From Hanleya hanleyi (lineage: Eukaryota; Mollusca; Polyplacophora; Lepidopleurida; Hanleyidae): a stretch of 64,000 nt of DNA. Within the stretch, counting starts at the first letter, position 1; every line of letters begins with the position of its first letter. This document shows, in pieces, positions 1 to 11,965 of this stretch. Under the pieces are notes generated by a model. That model worked only from the letters and a program-made list of their open reading frames with translations. It was not told the DNA's origin and ran no database searches. The position numbers and the translations under genes are program-made. The stretch covers positions 1 to 64,000 of the forward strand of contig JAVTVY010017454.1 of NCBI GenBank assembly GCA_036873755.1. Reading direction: 5' to 3'.

Positions 1-1104
1 GCACTCAAAAGATCGGAAAGTTCGTGCTGGCTAGCAATATAAAATGTATGTCAATATCTTAACGTTCAGTTCTGAATCTTAGCACCCCTAAATGTATTCA
101 CTAGAAAGATATAACTACAGGCCCCTGATCAGATATTGAGTACGTAGTTATCCTCAGCAATGGATTTCCATGTTCACAATCGAAAGATAGTTTTCGTTTT
201 ACAATGTTAACACCAAAACTTGAACTGGAGATTTTAATAAACGTAAACTAGGACATCGCAAGGAAGGAACTATCCACAATTCGCCTCATTCTTAAATTTG
301 ATCGTAGAGATTGATAACCTTATCATTGATTTATACGCCAAAAGACGCCTGCCTAAATAATGTCGCAATTGCTTCCAGGGAGTGTGCCATAAACGATGGC
401 AGTTACCACTGGTTTCTAAATAAAACTCGTTTAACATACAAATCACGTTGCAATTTCCGAAAATTGGATTGTATTAACTATTATGTCAGTGGGAGATTTG
501 GAAATTCAAGAGATTTATACCGGATTATTTGCTTAATGGTCGTAATATTACGTCAAACATAATTACCGAGTCCAACTCAGATGAATGTCAAGTAATTTGG
601 CTGACGGAAGCAGGGTATATATCAATCTCTATTAGCTTACAATCGAAACCTAAATACATGGTTTATATTGATTTCGCGTTGAATTACCTAAAAGGACCCG
701 AGCGCAACAGCATGACACTACCTAAGCTGTAATATACTGTCTGAAACTCCATCGGCGGAGAGTATGAACAAATACGAGCTACATAAAATGACTGTGTTTA
801 AATGAAAGTAATCAGATCTGACCAGATAGGTCTTAATTTTTCCTCACCTCTTGCATATCACTTCAATGGTGGACTTAGTCCCCGAGGCCCGCCATCTGTA
901 CATATCATTCGGCAAATATATGTAGGTTTATTGTTTTGGTGGGAAATTTAAGCCGTACTACGTCAGGCATTACAGGTTAATTGTTTTGGGTATTCTTGCA
1001 TTTACCAGGTTTACCCCATATGTTAGAGCGTTTATTCCATCAGACGTCCGCGATGCTCATCCCTCAACACCAGATGAGTTATTTGTTTGAGCTGATCTGT
1101 CATC
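1..1104. other. Unassigned AT-rich sequence
   Basis: I see no recognisable coding region, RNA gene or clear repeat here. The short open frames at 311-562 and 529-732 have no recognisable domain and are the length expected by chance in such sequence. Confidence 0.5.
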
Positions 1105-1345
1105 AAAGCTCCTGAGCTAGTGCATCTAATTGCGCTTAAGCCGGTGCTACGGGCCGTTCGGATATTTCATAGTCTCCACATGAACAACTGCAATAAAAGC
1201 GCGGATGAGGTACTAAGGCTACGTTCGAGAATCCACCGCATTCCTGAGGTGCCGAGGAAAGCTTTCCTGTGGAGTCATATGGTTGCTTTTTACTCGCCAG
1301 ACGTCGTCAAGTTTACCCACCTCAAGCATATCGCTCCAATTCTTT
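1105..1345 (+). repeat. Fragment of dispersed RT-family 3' region
   Basis: The stretch matches, with divergence, the segment after the RT stop codon at 11550-11660. Shared landmarks in order are a 'gtgtctaatt-cgctta' block, a 'gggccgt-cg-at' block, and 'catgaaca' followed by an 'aaagcg' block. It is an old 3' fragment of the family described at 10107-11965. The 75-aa open frame over it is therefore unlikely to be a host gene. Confidence 0.5.
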
Positions 1346-3189
1346 AAGCATTCAAGTTAAAAATTGAAGTAGTTTTCGATGTGGAGGGGAAGAAATCAGA
1401 ACATGACATGTAAAATTTCACCTTAATGTAGAGGTGTAGATTTAGCGTTCAATTCGTTCACACAGTACAGCATGAGAAAAATGTTTTCCTTGCACTACAC
1501 GTTGATTTCGAATGTCTCGAATACTATGTCATGTACAAGCCGAGGATTGTATAATAAACTGTCCATATACTAACATGATAATATTGCCCGAGACGAAAAT
1601 GTCATTGCACAAGGAATGACCAATTAGAGCTATGCCGTTTGAGCAGTTTGTGTTCAAAATATGAACGTTTATCAAATACAGAATGACAACCGAAGCAAAA
1701 CGGAGATACATGCATGCTAGGAGTGACTCGGAATTCCATTTAATTGAGGAATACCAGACATTCGTGAGGATCGTGAGATATATCCCAACAACGCTTTACT
1801 GCGACAAATGAATGAGTCTACGTGTATCATTTTAATATAAGCATTTCCAGAATGGAAGTTTCATGCTGATTAATCGCAGGTCCTCTTGAAGTCAAAACAG
1901 CTCTTTTCATATCGTCGGCGGAGTTTATGGTTCCCAGGCATAGACATTCTTTATGTATGGTGGAAACGAGAAAACAGACTGATTGACGTACGTATATGAA
2001 GTAAAACAATTTTAGTAGTAGCCCATAACCAGCTGTGTGACTGGTGAAAGTTCCGTGAGCCTCGACATTAAAGTTATGGAAATATGATGGTAACCCGGTA
2101 ACCCAGAAAAATATTTCCATCCCGCTGATTTTCAATAGGCTACTGCTCTGTTGCCACATGCGAGTGTAGCCTAAGATTGATGTTACTAGTTATAGTCATT
2201 CTTGAGATATTGTGTTAACGAAAAACGGAGACAGTAAGGCGGACGCACGGACGAAAGTACATGACGGCAAAATCCAAAAGTCAAATTTGGCTCAGCGGTA
2301 AAACGACAAAAAGACAATGTCATGAACACGACTTGGCGAACATATAGATCTGCCACCCATGTGCATACAACAGTTTCCTTCAAAGCCGCCGAATTGTAGA
2401 CATGGGAAAAAATTCAGTGTTCACATATAAGTTAGAGACCGACACAGGTTCTACTACATATCAAATAGGAAAAAATCAATTTCGCATGAATAATGTAATA
2501 TTTGGTGTACTAAAAGCATATGTTAATTATCAAGGAAAATCAAATATGATTAAATTTAATGTCAACTATCTCAATTTTTATAGAAAAAAAAACATGGAAA
2601 AAGGAAACTGTTTTGTGGATTAGAAAGAGAACAAACCCCTTTTGTTTATTTTGTATGTAGATGGAGTGATTTACTTGTTATCAAAAAATTTAAACCCTAT
2701 TCACTCACTCAGAAAATTTGAGAAAACATCTTTGTGCATAATTTCTATGAAAACTAATGCTTATTTATTTGCTATTCTTCTTCATTTCCCTATCATTTAT
2801 ATGTTCTATGTTGATGTACCATACACCGCGTAATGTGGGATAGTGAGTCTGAGATAGTGAGTCTCAATTTCTATTTCATTATCACTGTTACTAATTGATT
2901 TAAACTAGAAGTGTTAATGCAATTTTGTGTTGGGAAAAGTGATCAGCATCATTTAATGAGTCGGGAGACATACTTTGGACCAAGATATATGGATATAAGA
3001 TTTGAAAGAAATGATATTGGTCGCGATATTGAAATATTCAGATTGTGTTGCCTTGTACTGGACCAATAATTAACATGTCAAACAGAGTCTACGGAACATT
3101 TTACTGTAACTACTATATACGGTGACAAATTCGATATGGAATGTCTTAAAATTTATCAATTCGATGAACCCCTAACCAGGAGTCGAATG
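1346..3189. other. Unassigned; includes very AT-rich block
   Basis: No recognised feature. The block from about 2400 to 2950 is distinctly richer in A+T than its surroundings and holds a 73-aa open frame (2402-2623) rich in Asn, Lys and Tyr with no recognisable domain. Minus-strand frames at 1827-2159 (110 aa) and 2186-2383 (65 aa) are also unassigned. They could be relics of an unrecognised element, but nothing supports a gene. Confidence 0.4.
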
Positions 3190-3765
3190 CTCCAGTCTGG
3201 CAGTTCAGCCAAGCACAATTAAAGACGAAGCACGCATCGTGTTCACGATATTGATCACGCCCAGTCTGGGCCCTTGAAGAAGTTTTCAACCGGGTATAAT
3301 TTTGAGAGTAAAAGACAGATTTCCGACAAGCGCTTGTTGAGTGTCACTCGCCACAATTTGTCATAGCAGCCGAGTACTTTGAAGGCAATATGGACTGTGT
3401 ATTCTAGGACCCGTTTGAATATCATGTGTTTTACATCTCCATGTGCAATCAAAGCGTGACAGAGATACATACTCTGGAAAGGACTTGGAATTCATTTGGA
3501 TAAAGAATAATGGTCAACGATTAGAATTTTATGTATAGAACATCACCATGTCTTGCTGACATCATCAAAAAATGTTGACCGTTTCTATCTTGTAGGAAAC
3601 CATCTTGTGTTGTTTGTTGTTGTTTTTTGCATACAGATTTGGAATTGGTACTAACTGTCATACGAAATAGGTCTCTCGATTATTAAAGCGAAAATTCTTT
3701 TATGGAGAACGGCTGAATATTGAATGTCGGATCTGAGGCTTGCTATATTTATAAGTAACATTACA
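3190..3765 (+). repeat. Dispersed RT-family 3' region, copy
   Basis: From about 3420 this matches the 3' segment seen at 11640-11965, 28450-28735 and 40860-41115. Shared parts are 'gtgac-gagatac', a 'gaccgtttct-tcttgtag' pyrimidine-rich/AG site, 'ttggaattggt-ctaa', and a terminal coding-like stretch (here NRSLDY, stop, SENSFMENG, stop). The upstream part (3190-3420) has weaker relatives near 22900-23290. The copy is decayed. Confidence 0.55.
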
Positions 3766-4059
3766 AAAGCATGACATCGGTACTGGGCTTAAAAAGCGCG
3801 AATTTATCAGATGGCGAAAGGTGTAGTTGTAAACAAAGTGTTTAGAGTTATATTATATCAGCTGTAATACTGTTTATACAATTATCACGAGTGCGTAAAT
3901 CAAAATACAAATTTGGACAATTTCCAGCAGGAATACATGGTACAACATTTCAACGTCTATAGTAATTAATCAAACAGGTGAACCGAGTGAACTCAGATGA
4001 TTCTTCAGCAAAGTTTTTATCAAACACCGCCACGAACTTCTCAACGCCTCTACGAAAAT

Positions 4060-4690
4060 GAAGTACTAGGTCTGTATTTCCATAGGCTATCAATCAGTAT
4101 TGCTCTCTTGAACATCATTCCCTTCACAAGAGCAAACCATAGACTTTAATTGCAGGCTTTCTGAACTGGCACTTCTGAGAGAATGAATAATCACTGGTTC
4201 CTTTTCATGCACGAACGTTTAATAGCTTGACGAATAAATTGCGCATGTATATCACACTCGATTGTCAGCGCTTGGTTTTTTTTATACACAACAAAGGGCT
4301 AGAGCGTGTAATTTCAGTTGGAGTCTCCTGGCACAGTTCGCTCGATTTCTACTCCATCATTCCCACAGACAGACGGCGATCATGGGCCACATCCGGTCCC
4401 CTAACAACCTATAATCGGCAGATCGTAATAATCAATCATTTGATTTACTGGTGTAATCGACAGACGGTTGAAAATGTTTGGCGCGGAAACAGTGCTTGTA
4501 CCGTCTGTTTGACGGGCACGAGATCACTTGATGGCAGTGGGGCTATAGAAGGAGTACTGATGTCAATTCGGAACAGAATGGCAATGTTTCTTACTAACCG
4601 TGTAGTGCCTTCAGCTAAAGAAGAGTTACAATTGAGAACATTCATCAGTTACTACCCTCAATCGTTCTGCTCGCATAGATAATCAGCTCC
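4060..4690 (+). repeat. Direct repeat copy 1 (pair with 8615-9215)
   Basis: About 600 bp align in order with 8615-9215: a 'ctcttgaaca' block, 'ggctttaatt-caggc', 'tgcacgaacgt', 'gtctcctggcaca', 'gcgatcatgggcc', 'taataatcaatcat' and 'gtcaat-cg-aacagaatg'. The plus-strand frame 4227-4682 (151 aa) and the frame 8883-9137 keep similar peptides (VSWHSSLD / VSWHNSLD, IINH, SIRNRM), so the ancestor may have been coding. I do not recognise the product. A LINE now sits between the two copies. Confidence 0.6.
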
Positions 4691-5264
4691 AAATGTATTA
4701 TTTGACCAACAGATTGCTAAGGTCACTTGACGGAGATGTGAGGAAATTCTTCAATCTGGGGCAATTTATCATATATCCTTATCTGCAAAAAAAAAATCCG
4801 CAATTTTTTTCTCTCTGTTAATGCTCAACGCGCTACATTTCCTAGTAGCTATGGCAGGCCTAATACGTTTGTCCATCAAGTTTGAATTACTAGCATTTTT
4901 TTTTAGCATTACACTATCCACATTCATCGCTAACCAAAGACAATATAATATCTACAATGGATAAAATTCTACAATTTATTGAGTCAGGAGCGTTGTGGTA
5001 GACCACGATTGTCTGATGGGCAATGGACTTTATTACATGATATCTAGGTATTACCAATACGATTAGTAATTAATGGTTCAAACAAGAGCACAGGAATTTA
5101 ACACAATTTTTGTAAATTTATCAAATATATTGCCCACCGACCAGCTCAGCGAATGATTACGTCTGCCCATATAGTCCGGATCAACCAACGACGAAGCACA
5201 GATCACAGTCATGATTTGGATCCAGCTTAGACTATAACCCTAAAAAATCAGATGTAATTTAAGC
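4691..5264. other. Unassigned sequence before LINE
   Basis: AT-rich sequence with A and T homopolymer runs near 4790 and 4900. No domain, RNA or clear repeat is visible. Confidence 0.4.
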
Positions 5265-5269
5265 CTGAC

Positions 5270-5297
5270 AATAATAATAATAATAATAATAATAATA
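5270..5297. repeat. (AAT)n microsatellite, LINE 3' tail
   Basis: Nine or so AAT units abut the LINE's 3' UTR. On the element strand this reads (ATT)n immediately after an 'aaagtct' end. It is best explained as the retrotransposon's own tail, not an independent microsatellite. Confidence 0.75.
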
Positions 5298-5568
5298 AGA
5301 CTTTATCTTGATTCGTTGTCCCACTTAGCTACAAGCTAATCTCCCGGGGAGACGAAATAAGTGTATGTACAATACAGTGCAAGTGCAAGTGCAGATAAAA
5401 CATAACGATAAAATACCATTAAATTTCAGCTGTTTTGGAGATAATAAAGTTACAGATAAAATTCTCCACTCCGCTCGAATTTGGAAAACAGGTATTGATA
5501 ACATTGTGTTTTAAAACTATTAACAGAAGCAGCCGTCTGAATATTTGTGGGTAAATTGTTCCATAAAA

Positions 5569-7473
5569 TTACGCCCGAATACTTAAAGCCCTTTTGGCGA
5601 ATTCTGTTCTACATCTTGGCACATAGAGATTTTTATCGGATGACGATCTTAAGTTACGTTGGTGAACAGAAGAAACTTTGGTAAAACAATTTTGTAAATA
5701 AAATGGCGCTGAATCGTTAAGACATTTGTATACTAAAACTAACTCATGATAAGCTATCCTGTAAGGAAAGGGAAGCCATTTCAAGCTAACAAATAACTTA
5801 AAAGAGGGACATTCAAATGTTTCGTCCAGTATCACTCTAGCAACATTCTTTTGGAGTCTGATTAGGCGTTCCAAATTATACTTGGCTGTATGACCCCAAA
5901 CAGTACAACAGTAATCAAGAACAGGTTGAATATAACAATTGTAGAACATGATCCTTGCAAACAGTGGAAGAAATTTCTTAATTCTCCTTAAAAGAACAAT
6001 CTTGGAGACGATTTTGTTTGCAGTGGAATTGACATGACTATTCCAACTTAAGTTATTGTATACAATGACTCCAAGAAGCTTTTCTTCTTTAACATTTTGT
6101 ATCTTAGATTGATCTAAGCCAATATCGAGTACATCTGTCGACAATCGACATCGTTTCTGTAGTGTAGCAACTACCATACATTTAGATTTATCAGCATTAA
6201 CAGACATTCTATTTTCCTTACTCCATTCATTTATACCAAGAAAGTCAGCATTTAAACGAAATTCAACATCAGCAATTGTTTTTCCAGTGGTAGATATGGT
6301 AGAGTCATCAGCATATATGTCAGTTTCGGTATCTATGTTCAGCGGGAGATCATTTATAAACACTAAAAAGAAAAGCGGTCCTAAAATAGATCCCTGTGGC
6401 ACACCATACATTACTGGACTACTGTCTGATATGTGGCCTTTAATGCATACCTTTTGCATTCGTTCCTTAAGATATGATGTAAAAAACTGAACAGTTGAGC
6501 CTGAACATCCATAAATACCTAACTTCTTTAAAAATATATCATGATCAACTAAATCAAACGCTTTTCTAAAATCAATAAAAACAACACCGGTTAAAAATCC
6601 ATCGTCAACAGCTTGATAAAAAGAATCAATAAGTTTGGTAAGAGCTGTTGCGCAAGAGTGAAATGGTCTAAAACCGGACAGATTCTCGTATAACAAGTCA
6701 TAAGCGGTCAAATAACCATAAAAATGCTCATGCACATGTTTCTCCAGTATTTTAGATAATACTGGTAAAATAGATATAGGCCTATAATTGCCAACATTTG
6801 CCCTGGAACCACTTTTAAACAAAGGAATAACCTTGCCTATTTTCCATATCTGTGGAAAAGTACATGTGTGTATTGAGCAATTAAATATTTTCGTAAGAGA
6901 TGGCGCAAGTTGCTTAGCCCCTATTCGTAGAAATTTAGGGTGAATGCCATCTAACCCAACAGATTTCAGTACATTTATGCTTTGTAGGGCAGCTAAAACA
7001 GACTGTTCAGACATTTTGGGTATAACAAACCCATTAAAAGTGTTCGGTATCTTGCTGCTTACAAAGTCTTTCAGTTTTTGCAAAGAATCGGACACATTTT
7101 CACATGATTTATGGATAATTTTGTGAGCCACTGAAGAGAAGTATTTATTGAAACCATTTGTAATAGTTTCTGGGTCCGAGAGTATATCATCGTTGGTATG
7201 AATCTCCGATGGAAAGTGGTTGGATTCTTTGGGGATGATGTCGTTCACAAGTTTCCATAGTTCCTTGGTTGTGTTTCGTTTATTTTGTATTAGTTTTAGA
7301 TAATAATTAGTCTTGCAGCTCCTTATCAAAGACCCAACCTTGTTCCGTAGAACCTTGAAAAGCGACGGGTGTTCTGCTCGTTTTACCCGGTCTCTGGCTT
7401 TGATAGCCGCTGTAATGCTTTCGTCCCACCAGTCTGGTCGTCGTTGATATTTTACACATTTAGACTTGAGCAA
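5569..7473 (-). pseudogene. LINE reverse transcriptase (ORF2 C-terminal part)
   Basis: This 634-residue frame carries RNA-dependent DNA polymerase, used for target-primed reverse transcription. Visible RT blocks in order are VGLDGIHPKFL, GNYRPISILPVLSKILEK, the LSGFRPFHSCATAL block, the FIDFRKAFDLVDHDIFLKKL block with a catalytic Asp, GVPQGSILGPLFFLVFINDL, and the catalytic YADD at about residues 387-390 (plus-strand 6304-6315). A thumb/C-terminal region follows (LLGVIV, LDYCCTVWGH). All key RT residues look intact. The frame starts at a Met only because a frameshift near 7455-7485 separates it from the endonuclease frame. The ancestral protein was almost certainly one endonuclease-RT polyprotein of about 920 residues. 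The frame is otherwise open, so the insertion is fairly recent. Confidence 0.9.
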
Positions 7474-8321
7474 TGATCATTGAGAACCATTAAAAATATA
7501 TCCACCCAGCCTGCTAGAGCATCATTCACATCATCAAAAACATCTAGGACGCACCACGGGGCTATCTCTAGGTCACGTCTGAATGCAGCTTCGTCGAAGT
7601 TCTCCATAGATCTGTACTGCATGTATTTGTGATTGTTTACAGATGTAAGTTTTACTGATCTAACAAAACAAATCGGGAAATGATCACTTATGTTCAAGTT
7701 GGATACAGATACATTGTTAGTAACATTCTGGTTTGATACAAATAGGTGATCAATCAAAATTGAGATATCCTCCGTGATTCTAGTTGGTTCACATATTAGT
7801 TGAGTGAGGCCGTAGGATTCAGTAATATTTAGCCATTTTAGGCTAACCGCATCTGTTTTCAACAAATCGATGTTAAAATCGCCAACTAATATATGTTCGA
7901 GTTCCAAACAAAATACTCGATCTAAATATTCTTCAGCTTTGGTAAACCATTTCGATAAGGAAAGATTATGAATGGTGTTATTAGTTGTCCGATATACCAC
8001 TGACAACAGTAGTGGTTGCTGATTTGGAAGTTTAATTTCCAGACAGATACATTCCGGTAGGTGTTTGTCGAGATCCTTTCTTCTGCTAGCTGTGAGGTGA
8101 TCTGCGACGTAGATTATAGTCCCTCCTCCTTTCCGATCTTTACGGTCGTTCCGAAAGGGGAGAAATCCGGGAATGTTGATTTCAGTATCATCATATGTGT
8201 CGTTCAACCAAGATTCAGTAACACATAATATGTCGATTTGGGGTTTTGGATAACACATAATGGCTTTTATTTCGTCCAACTTCGAGAACAGACTTCTGGT
8301 ATTTAGGTGGCATAAAAACAT
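7452..8321 (-). pseudogene. LINE AP-like endonuclease (ORF2 N-terminal part)
   Basis: This 289-residue frame is an exonuclease/endonuclease/phosphatase-fold domain that would nick target DNA to prime reverse transcription. Motifs seen are LNTRSLFSKLDE at the N-terminus, TESWLND (catalytic Glu, residues 35-41), GGGTIIYV (66-72), VGDFNIDLL (146-154), IDHLFVSN (190-197) and SDHFPI (212-217, catalytic Asp-His). It ends in NDHCSSLNV and stop, overlapping the RT frame by 22 bases in another frame, so a single-base indel has split one ancestral ORF. The first Met lies at the element's 5' edge and may not be the original start. Confidence 0.88.
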
Positions 8322-8614
8322 TACCTTTGACAGTAGTGAACGAAAATATTTCTGACCAGCGTATGTATGCTGAATGTCACTCGCAACCGTTAGCTATAGC
8401 AACTGAATTATTTGACAGTGAATTCAACATGAAACCTATTGTTATTTATTGTAGTGTAGATTTTTATGGCACCAGCTTTTCTTTGATTATTCTATTCTCG
8501 GGAGTACGCAAACCAAGCATGAAGCGTTCCACCATGAACTTGGAAAAACATAATTTTCAACATCTATCCCAAGCTAGTACACTAGGGTAACCCTTGAGCA
8601 AAGTGTTTAGTAAA

Positions 8615-9215
8615 CCAACCCCCGGTACTGATCATCTTATCTTCCGAATCAATATTGTTCTCTTGAACACCAATCCCTTTACATGATTTATAGGCTTTAA
8701 TTACAGGCATTCTTAGCTGACAGTTTGAGAAAATAAAAGATCACTTCATTTTCCGCAAATGTACGAACGTATAGTATTAATGTAATAATATTTTTTCCTG
8801 ATTAAATGGTTCATGTATCTCATATTTTCTTGCCAGTGCTAAACTTTCCACGCAAAACAAGCGGCTAGAACATGACTTTTCAATGGAAGTCTCCTGGCAC
8901 AATTCTCTCGATATGTGCTACATCAATCGGATAGCGATCATGGGCCCTTCCTGTCTCCTGAAAATCTATAATTGGCATATTACAATAATCAATCATACTG
9001 GTGTTATTTTTCGGTGGCGAAACAGAGCTTGTACCGTATTTTTCCGTAGACCGAGATCACTTGTTGAATACATTGAAGCTATGCAAGAATTATCGGTGTC
9101 AATCCGAAACAGAATGCCAATGGTCCAAGTCTTGTAGTACCTTTAGCTAAAGACGATGTACAATTTGACCAAATTCATGCATTACTTTTAATCATTCTGC
9201 TCTTATAGATCATTT
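8615..9215 (+). repeat. Direct repeat copy 2 (pair with 4060-4690)
   Basis: Diverged copy of the 4060-4690 repeat in the same orientation (landmarks listed there). The frame 8883-9137 keeps VSWHNSLD, IINH and SIRNRM in the same order as the other copy. No domain is recognised. Confidence 0.6.
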
Positions 9216-10106
9216 TTTGCATCCATTACCTATAGATTGCGCAATTAAATTACGAAATTAAATTCGATCAGAACTTTTGTTCAATAGCATTTCATTCATT
9301 TATCCTCTACCATAGATAATCATACATGATAGAATTAATTTATTGTGAGCACAATTCCCTGCCAAGCCAGATTTCACCTTGTTTAAGGGCTACAAAACTT
9401 CTTCCACATATCTCCAAATTCCTTATCGAGCTATAACCATTGGAATCGCTAACGAGTTTTTATTAATAAAGGCGAAATACAGCTCTGAAAAGGGATGGCA
9501 AGTTTCTTCTGCATATTCTGCCACAATTAAAAGCATCGACGAAAGAAATGAGGCGTCCTGCGCAAAGGCCTAACATCATATAAAACGATACCTATGCACT
9601 CGCATAGTAGGCTTGTTCTGGTCTTCTTTGGCAAGGAACTTACAAGCAGACTTATCTCCTGCGGCGAACTACTGGCCTTGCCTAATGCGAAGCCAAGCAT
9701 TATGTATTCTCTTGTTTCGTGTTGTTTATCCTCCAAGTGATGTTGAATTCGTGGCGTTCCTGTATGGCGCGTTGGGAGATTATTACCTCATCGATCATGA
9801 GCGGACAGATTGTAGATTAGCTTTGCTGGTTCTCGCGTGGATCAAACTTTTTTTCCGATGTCAAAACTTTGACACACCGACCTCTCTCGAATGTTCCCTA
9901 CGTCGTCTTTCACCGAGCAATCTCTGACATTTAGCGCCTCGATGAAACTATCCGCCCCAAATAATCATCAAGATGTCTGGGCCAAAAGATCGAAATGGTC
10001 CACGTTGACTGATGAATAGAAGGGCGTTCATTTCGCGGATCACGCTGATGTCTTCAGTTTACCAAGATTCATGTCTTCAGCTTACCAAGATTCTTACTTA
10101 AGATTC
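9216..10106. other. Unassigned; contains a small dispersed repeat
   Basis: No gene recognised. About 9885-9990 resembles 26245-26340 (blocks 'tccctacgtcgt-tttcac', 'cctcgat', 'aat-atcaagatg'), so part of this is another old dispersed repeat. Open frames 9379-9573 and 9613-9927 show no domain. Confidence 0.4.
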
Positions 10107-10255
10107 TTGCATATGGCGTATACATATCTCGCCTAGTAGCATTTGCTAGATCCTGTGTTAAATGTGACGATTTTAATCAACGTCACAAAACATTGTTGCA
10201 GAAACTCATAAAACAGGGCTATTCCACCAAGCGCCTCCACTCAAAGTTTCTCAAA
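10107..10255 (+). pseudogene. RT-family C-terminal fragment A, first half
   Basis: Translating from 'tatggcgtatac' gives YGVYISRLVAFARSCV, then KCDDFNQRHKTLLQKLIKQGYSTKRLHSKFLK. I recognise this as the C-terminal part of an abundant invertebrate RT family whose core carries GIPMGTNCAPLLADL, YIDD and YGVYISQLIRFAR motifs. From memory it is PLE-like, but the class is unverified. The frame is cut at 10255 by an inserted element and continues at 11477. Closest relatives in the window are 21850-22060 and 27950-28440. Confidence 0.7.
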
Positions 10256-11476
10256 GGAGGTGTTCGCTTTAGATGGATATTTTCCCCTTCAGAGTTGATC
10301 TATGCCGCTCCATTGTCTCGCTCCGAGCCGGCCGGTAAATTGTGACGTAATGCTCAGGTATTCCCCAACCCTTTGTCAGATAGGCGAGGCCAGTCTAATG
10401 GGAAATTCTGGTTCATATTCTCATACAGTTGCCATTAGTATTTTCATGAACGACCCAGATATTTACGAACAATAATCAGTTATATTAATATATAAACCGA
10501 CTCGAAAACTGAAAAATCACTGCCAAAAGTTCAGCGAACAATAATTAAGGAAGTAACTGCAAAAAAAAACATATTGGCACATGCATAATCACTTGCGAAA
10601 GCAAGCGTCACAACATGCTGAGGGTCATTTCCTTAATAAAGGCCTTGATATAAGACAAGTTTTAAACCTTATAACTTTTCAATTCATAGTTACAACTTTC
10701 CGCTGCCCTTAGACGAAATACCCTCATGTAGAAATTATATATGTGTAACAATTAATTTTTTGCTCTACTGGATCGTCAGAATATTCAAATACTGAACAAA
10801 TGGTCTGACTGTGTGTGTGGAGTTAATTGTGTACAATTCTATCCACGAATTATAATAAAATATAGGATTTTGTGCGTTAGGGTTTCACGTTACTATTGCA
10901 CTTTAAGTCCAAAATGAAAATGGGAGAAAAAAGAAAAAAAATAAAATATTTTTTTCAGGGATTTGGGGATTCGAACCAAAAAGTTCGTTTTCTTTTAATC
11001 TGTAGTCCGACACTGTAACCATTCGGCCAAGCAGCAGTTACAATTATCTACTTGGGGAATCATGTGCCGAATGGCGGTGAACTACACCCTTTCAGAGCAC
11101 TACAAGCGTTTTGACATATTTCAATATTATGAAAATATGACACCTATAACCCAAACGATTTTTCAGTATCATTTTGGATCAAACCCACCACATTTCGATA
11201 TGTAAGACTCGTTTTGGTTAAAGGTGTCATAATTTATATATGAAGGGAATTCCCTTCAAGAATATCGCCAAAAATTGCAAAAACAAACAAATGCTTATTT
11301 TCTAATACTCGTAATATTTTTTGGACAAATCTCTTCTAGGTGAAAATTGAGAACATGAAAATTCAGTATTTTCTCTCTCAAACTAATAACTTTTGAAGTA
11401 AACGAGAGGAAATTATATTTTCGGATTATAAACGCAACACACTAAGGAAAAAATTACGGTCAAACCGAACACCTCC
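10256..11476. mobile_element. 1.22-kb TIR element inserted in an RT relic
   Basis: The RT coding sequence stops at 10255 and resumes at 11477, as shown by the uninterrupted relative at 21850-22060. The intervening 1221 bp begin GGAGGTGTTCG and end CGAACACCTCC, an exact 11-bp terminal inverted repeat (14 bp if the flanking AAA/TTT is included). No transposase is visible, so it is non-autonomous. No clear target duplication can be made out: the empty relative reads 'ctcaaattt' and the two flanks join as 'ctcaaa' plus 'ttt'. A tRNA-like stretch lies inside at 10960-11040. Confidence 0.65.
10960..11040 (-). repeat. tRNA-like (SINE head or tRNA pseudogene)
   Basis: On the minus strand there is an A-box-like TGGCCGAATGGTTA and a perfect B box GGTTCGAATCC, with spacing like a class II (Ser/Leu) tRNA. 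The anticodon stem does not pair and the acceptor ends are not complementary, so this is not a functional tRNA. A tRNA-derived SINE head or decayed tRNA fits. Confidence 0.6.
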
Positions 11477-11548
11477 TTTGGCGATACATATCGCATGCTG
11501 ATAGCAAAATACGAACGTAGCGTGCAAGATCTATGGCGCTACGTTTCG
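11477..11548 (+). pseudogene. RT-family C-terminal fragment A, second half
   Basis: Continuation of the RT relic after the inserted element: FGDTYRMLIAKYERSVQDLWRYVS followed by a stop. The frame is the natural continuation of ...HSKFLK. The copy at 21975-22050 has an equivalent stretch (ETYRMLVAKHERCVQNLWPCVS). Confidence 0.65.
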
Positions 11549-11965
11549 TAACTTGTGTCTAATTCCGCTTAACCCGGGGCTAGGGGCCGTACGAATCCAT
11601 GTATTTCAAGATCCTCGTGGTGCTCATATGAACAGTCACAATCAAAGCGTGACTGAGATACATCATTCTCTAGATGACGACTTTACAACGATTATTATGG
11701 ATTAAGAATACTGATCAGCGATACGGATTTTATATTTTTCGAACATCATGATGTCTTGTCGGCATCATTAAAACTGTTGATCGCTTCTCTCTTGCAGGAA
11801 ACTAGCCTATGTTCATGTATACTATGATTGTCTTTTTGAATTTGGTGCTAATACTGTTATATGGAATATGGAATAGGTCTTTGGATTATAGACGCGGATA
11901 TATATATTCTTTAATGGACGACGGCTGAATTATGAATGACGGACTAGACGCTTGTAATTAAAGAA
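11549..11965 (+). repeat. RT-family 3' region, best-preserved copy with full context
   Basis: This follows directly on the RT stop codon and is the reference for 3' fragments at 1105, 3420, 22740, 28450, 33345 and 40860. It contains a 'cgcttctctcttgcag/gaaac' splice-acceptor-like site near 11785-11805. A hydrophobic coding-like stretch follows (MIVFLNLVLILLYGIWNRSLDY), ending RRGYIYSLMDDG and stop. Relative to 40860-41115 this copy has an in-frame 6-bp 'atatat' insertion. Confidence 0.65.

Larger units (their letters stand above)
5270..8325 (-). mobile_element. CR1/L2/Jockey-type LINE, 5'-truncated
   Basis: A non-LTR retrotransposon read on the minus strand. It holds an apurinic-like endonuclease frame (8321-7452), a reverse transcriptase frame (7473-5569), about 300 bp of 3' UTR and an (ATT)n microsatellite tail at 5270-5297, the kind of simple-repeat 3' end several LINE clades carry. 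No ORF1 is present and the element starts at the endonuclease N-terminus, so it is 5'-truncated. The flanks share only 'tgaca', a possible short target duplication. Assignment to the CR1/L2/Jockey group rests on remembered motif spacing, not on a search. Confidence 0.85.

Noticed and set aside
10960..11040. Functional tRNA gene
   Set aside because: B box is perfect, but anticodon stem and acceptor stem do not pair; a SINE head or pseudogene fits better.
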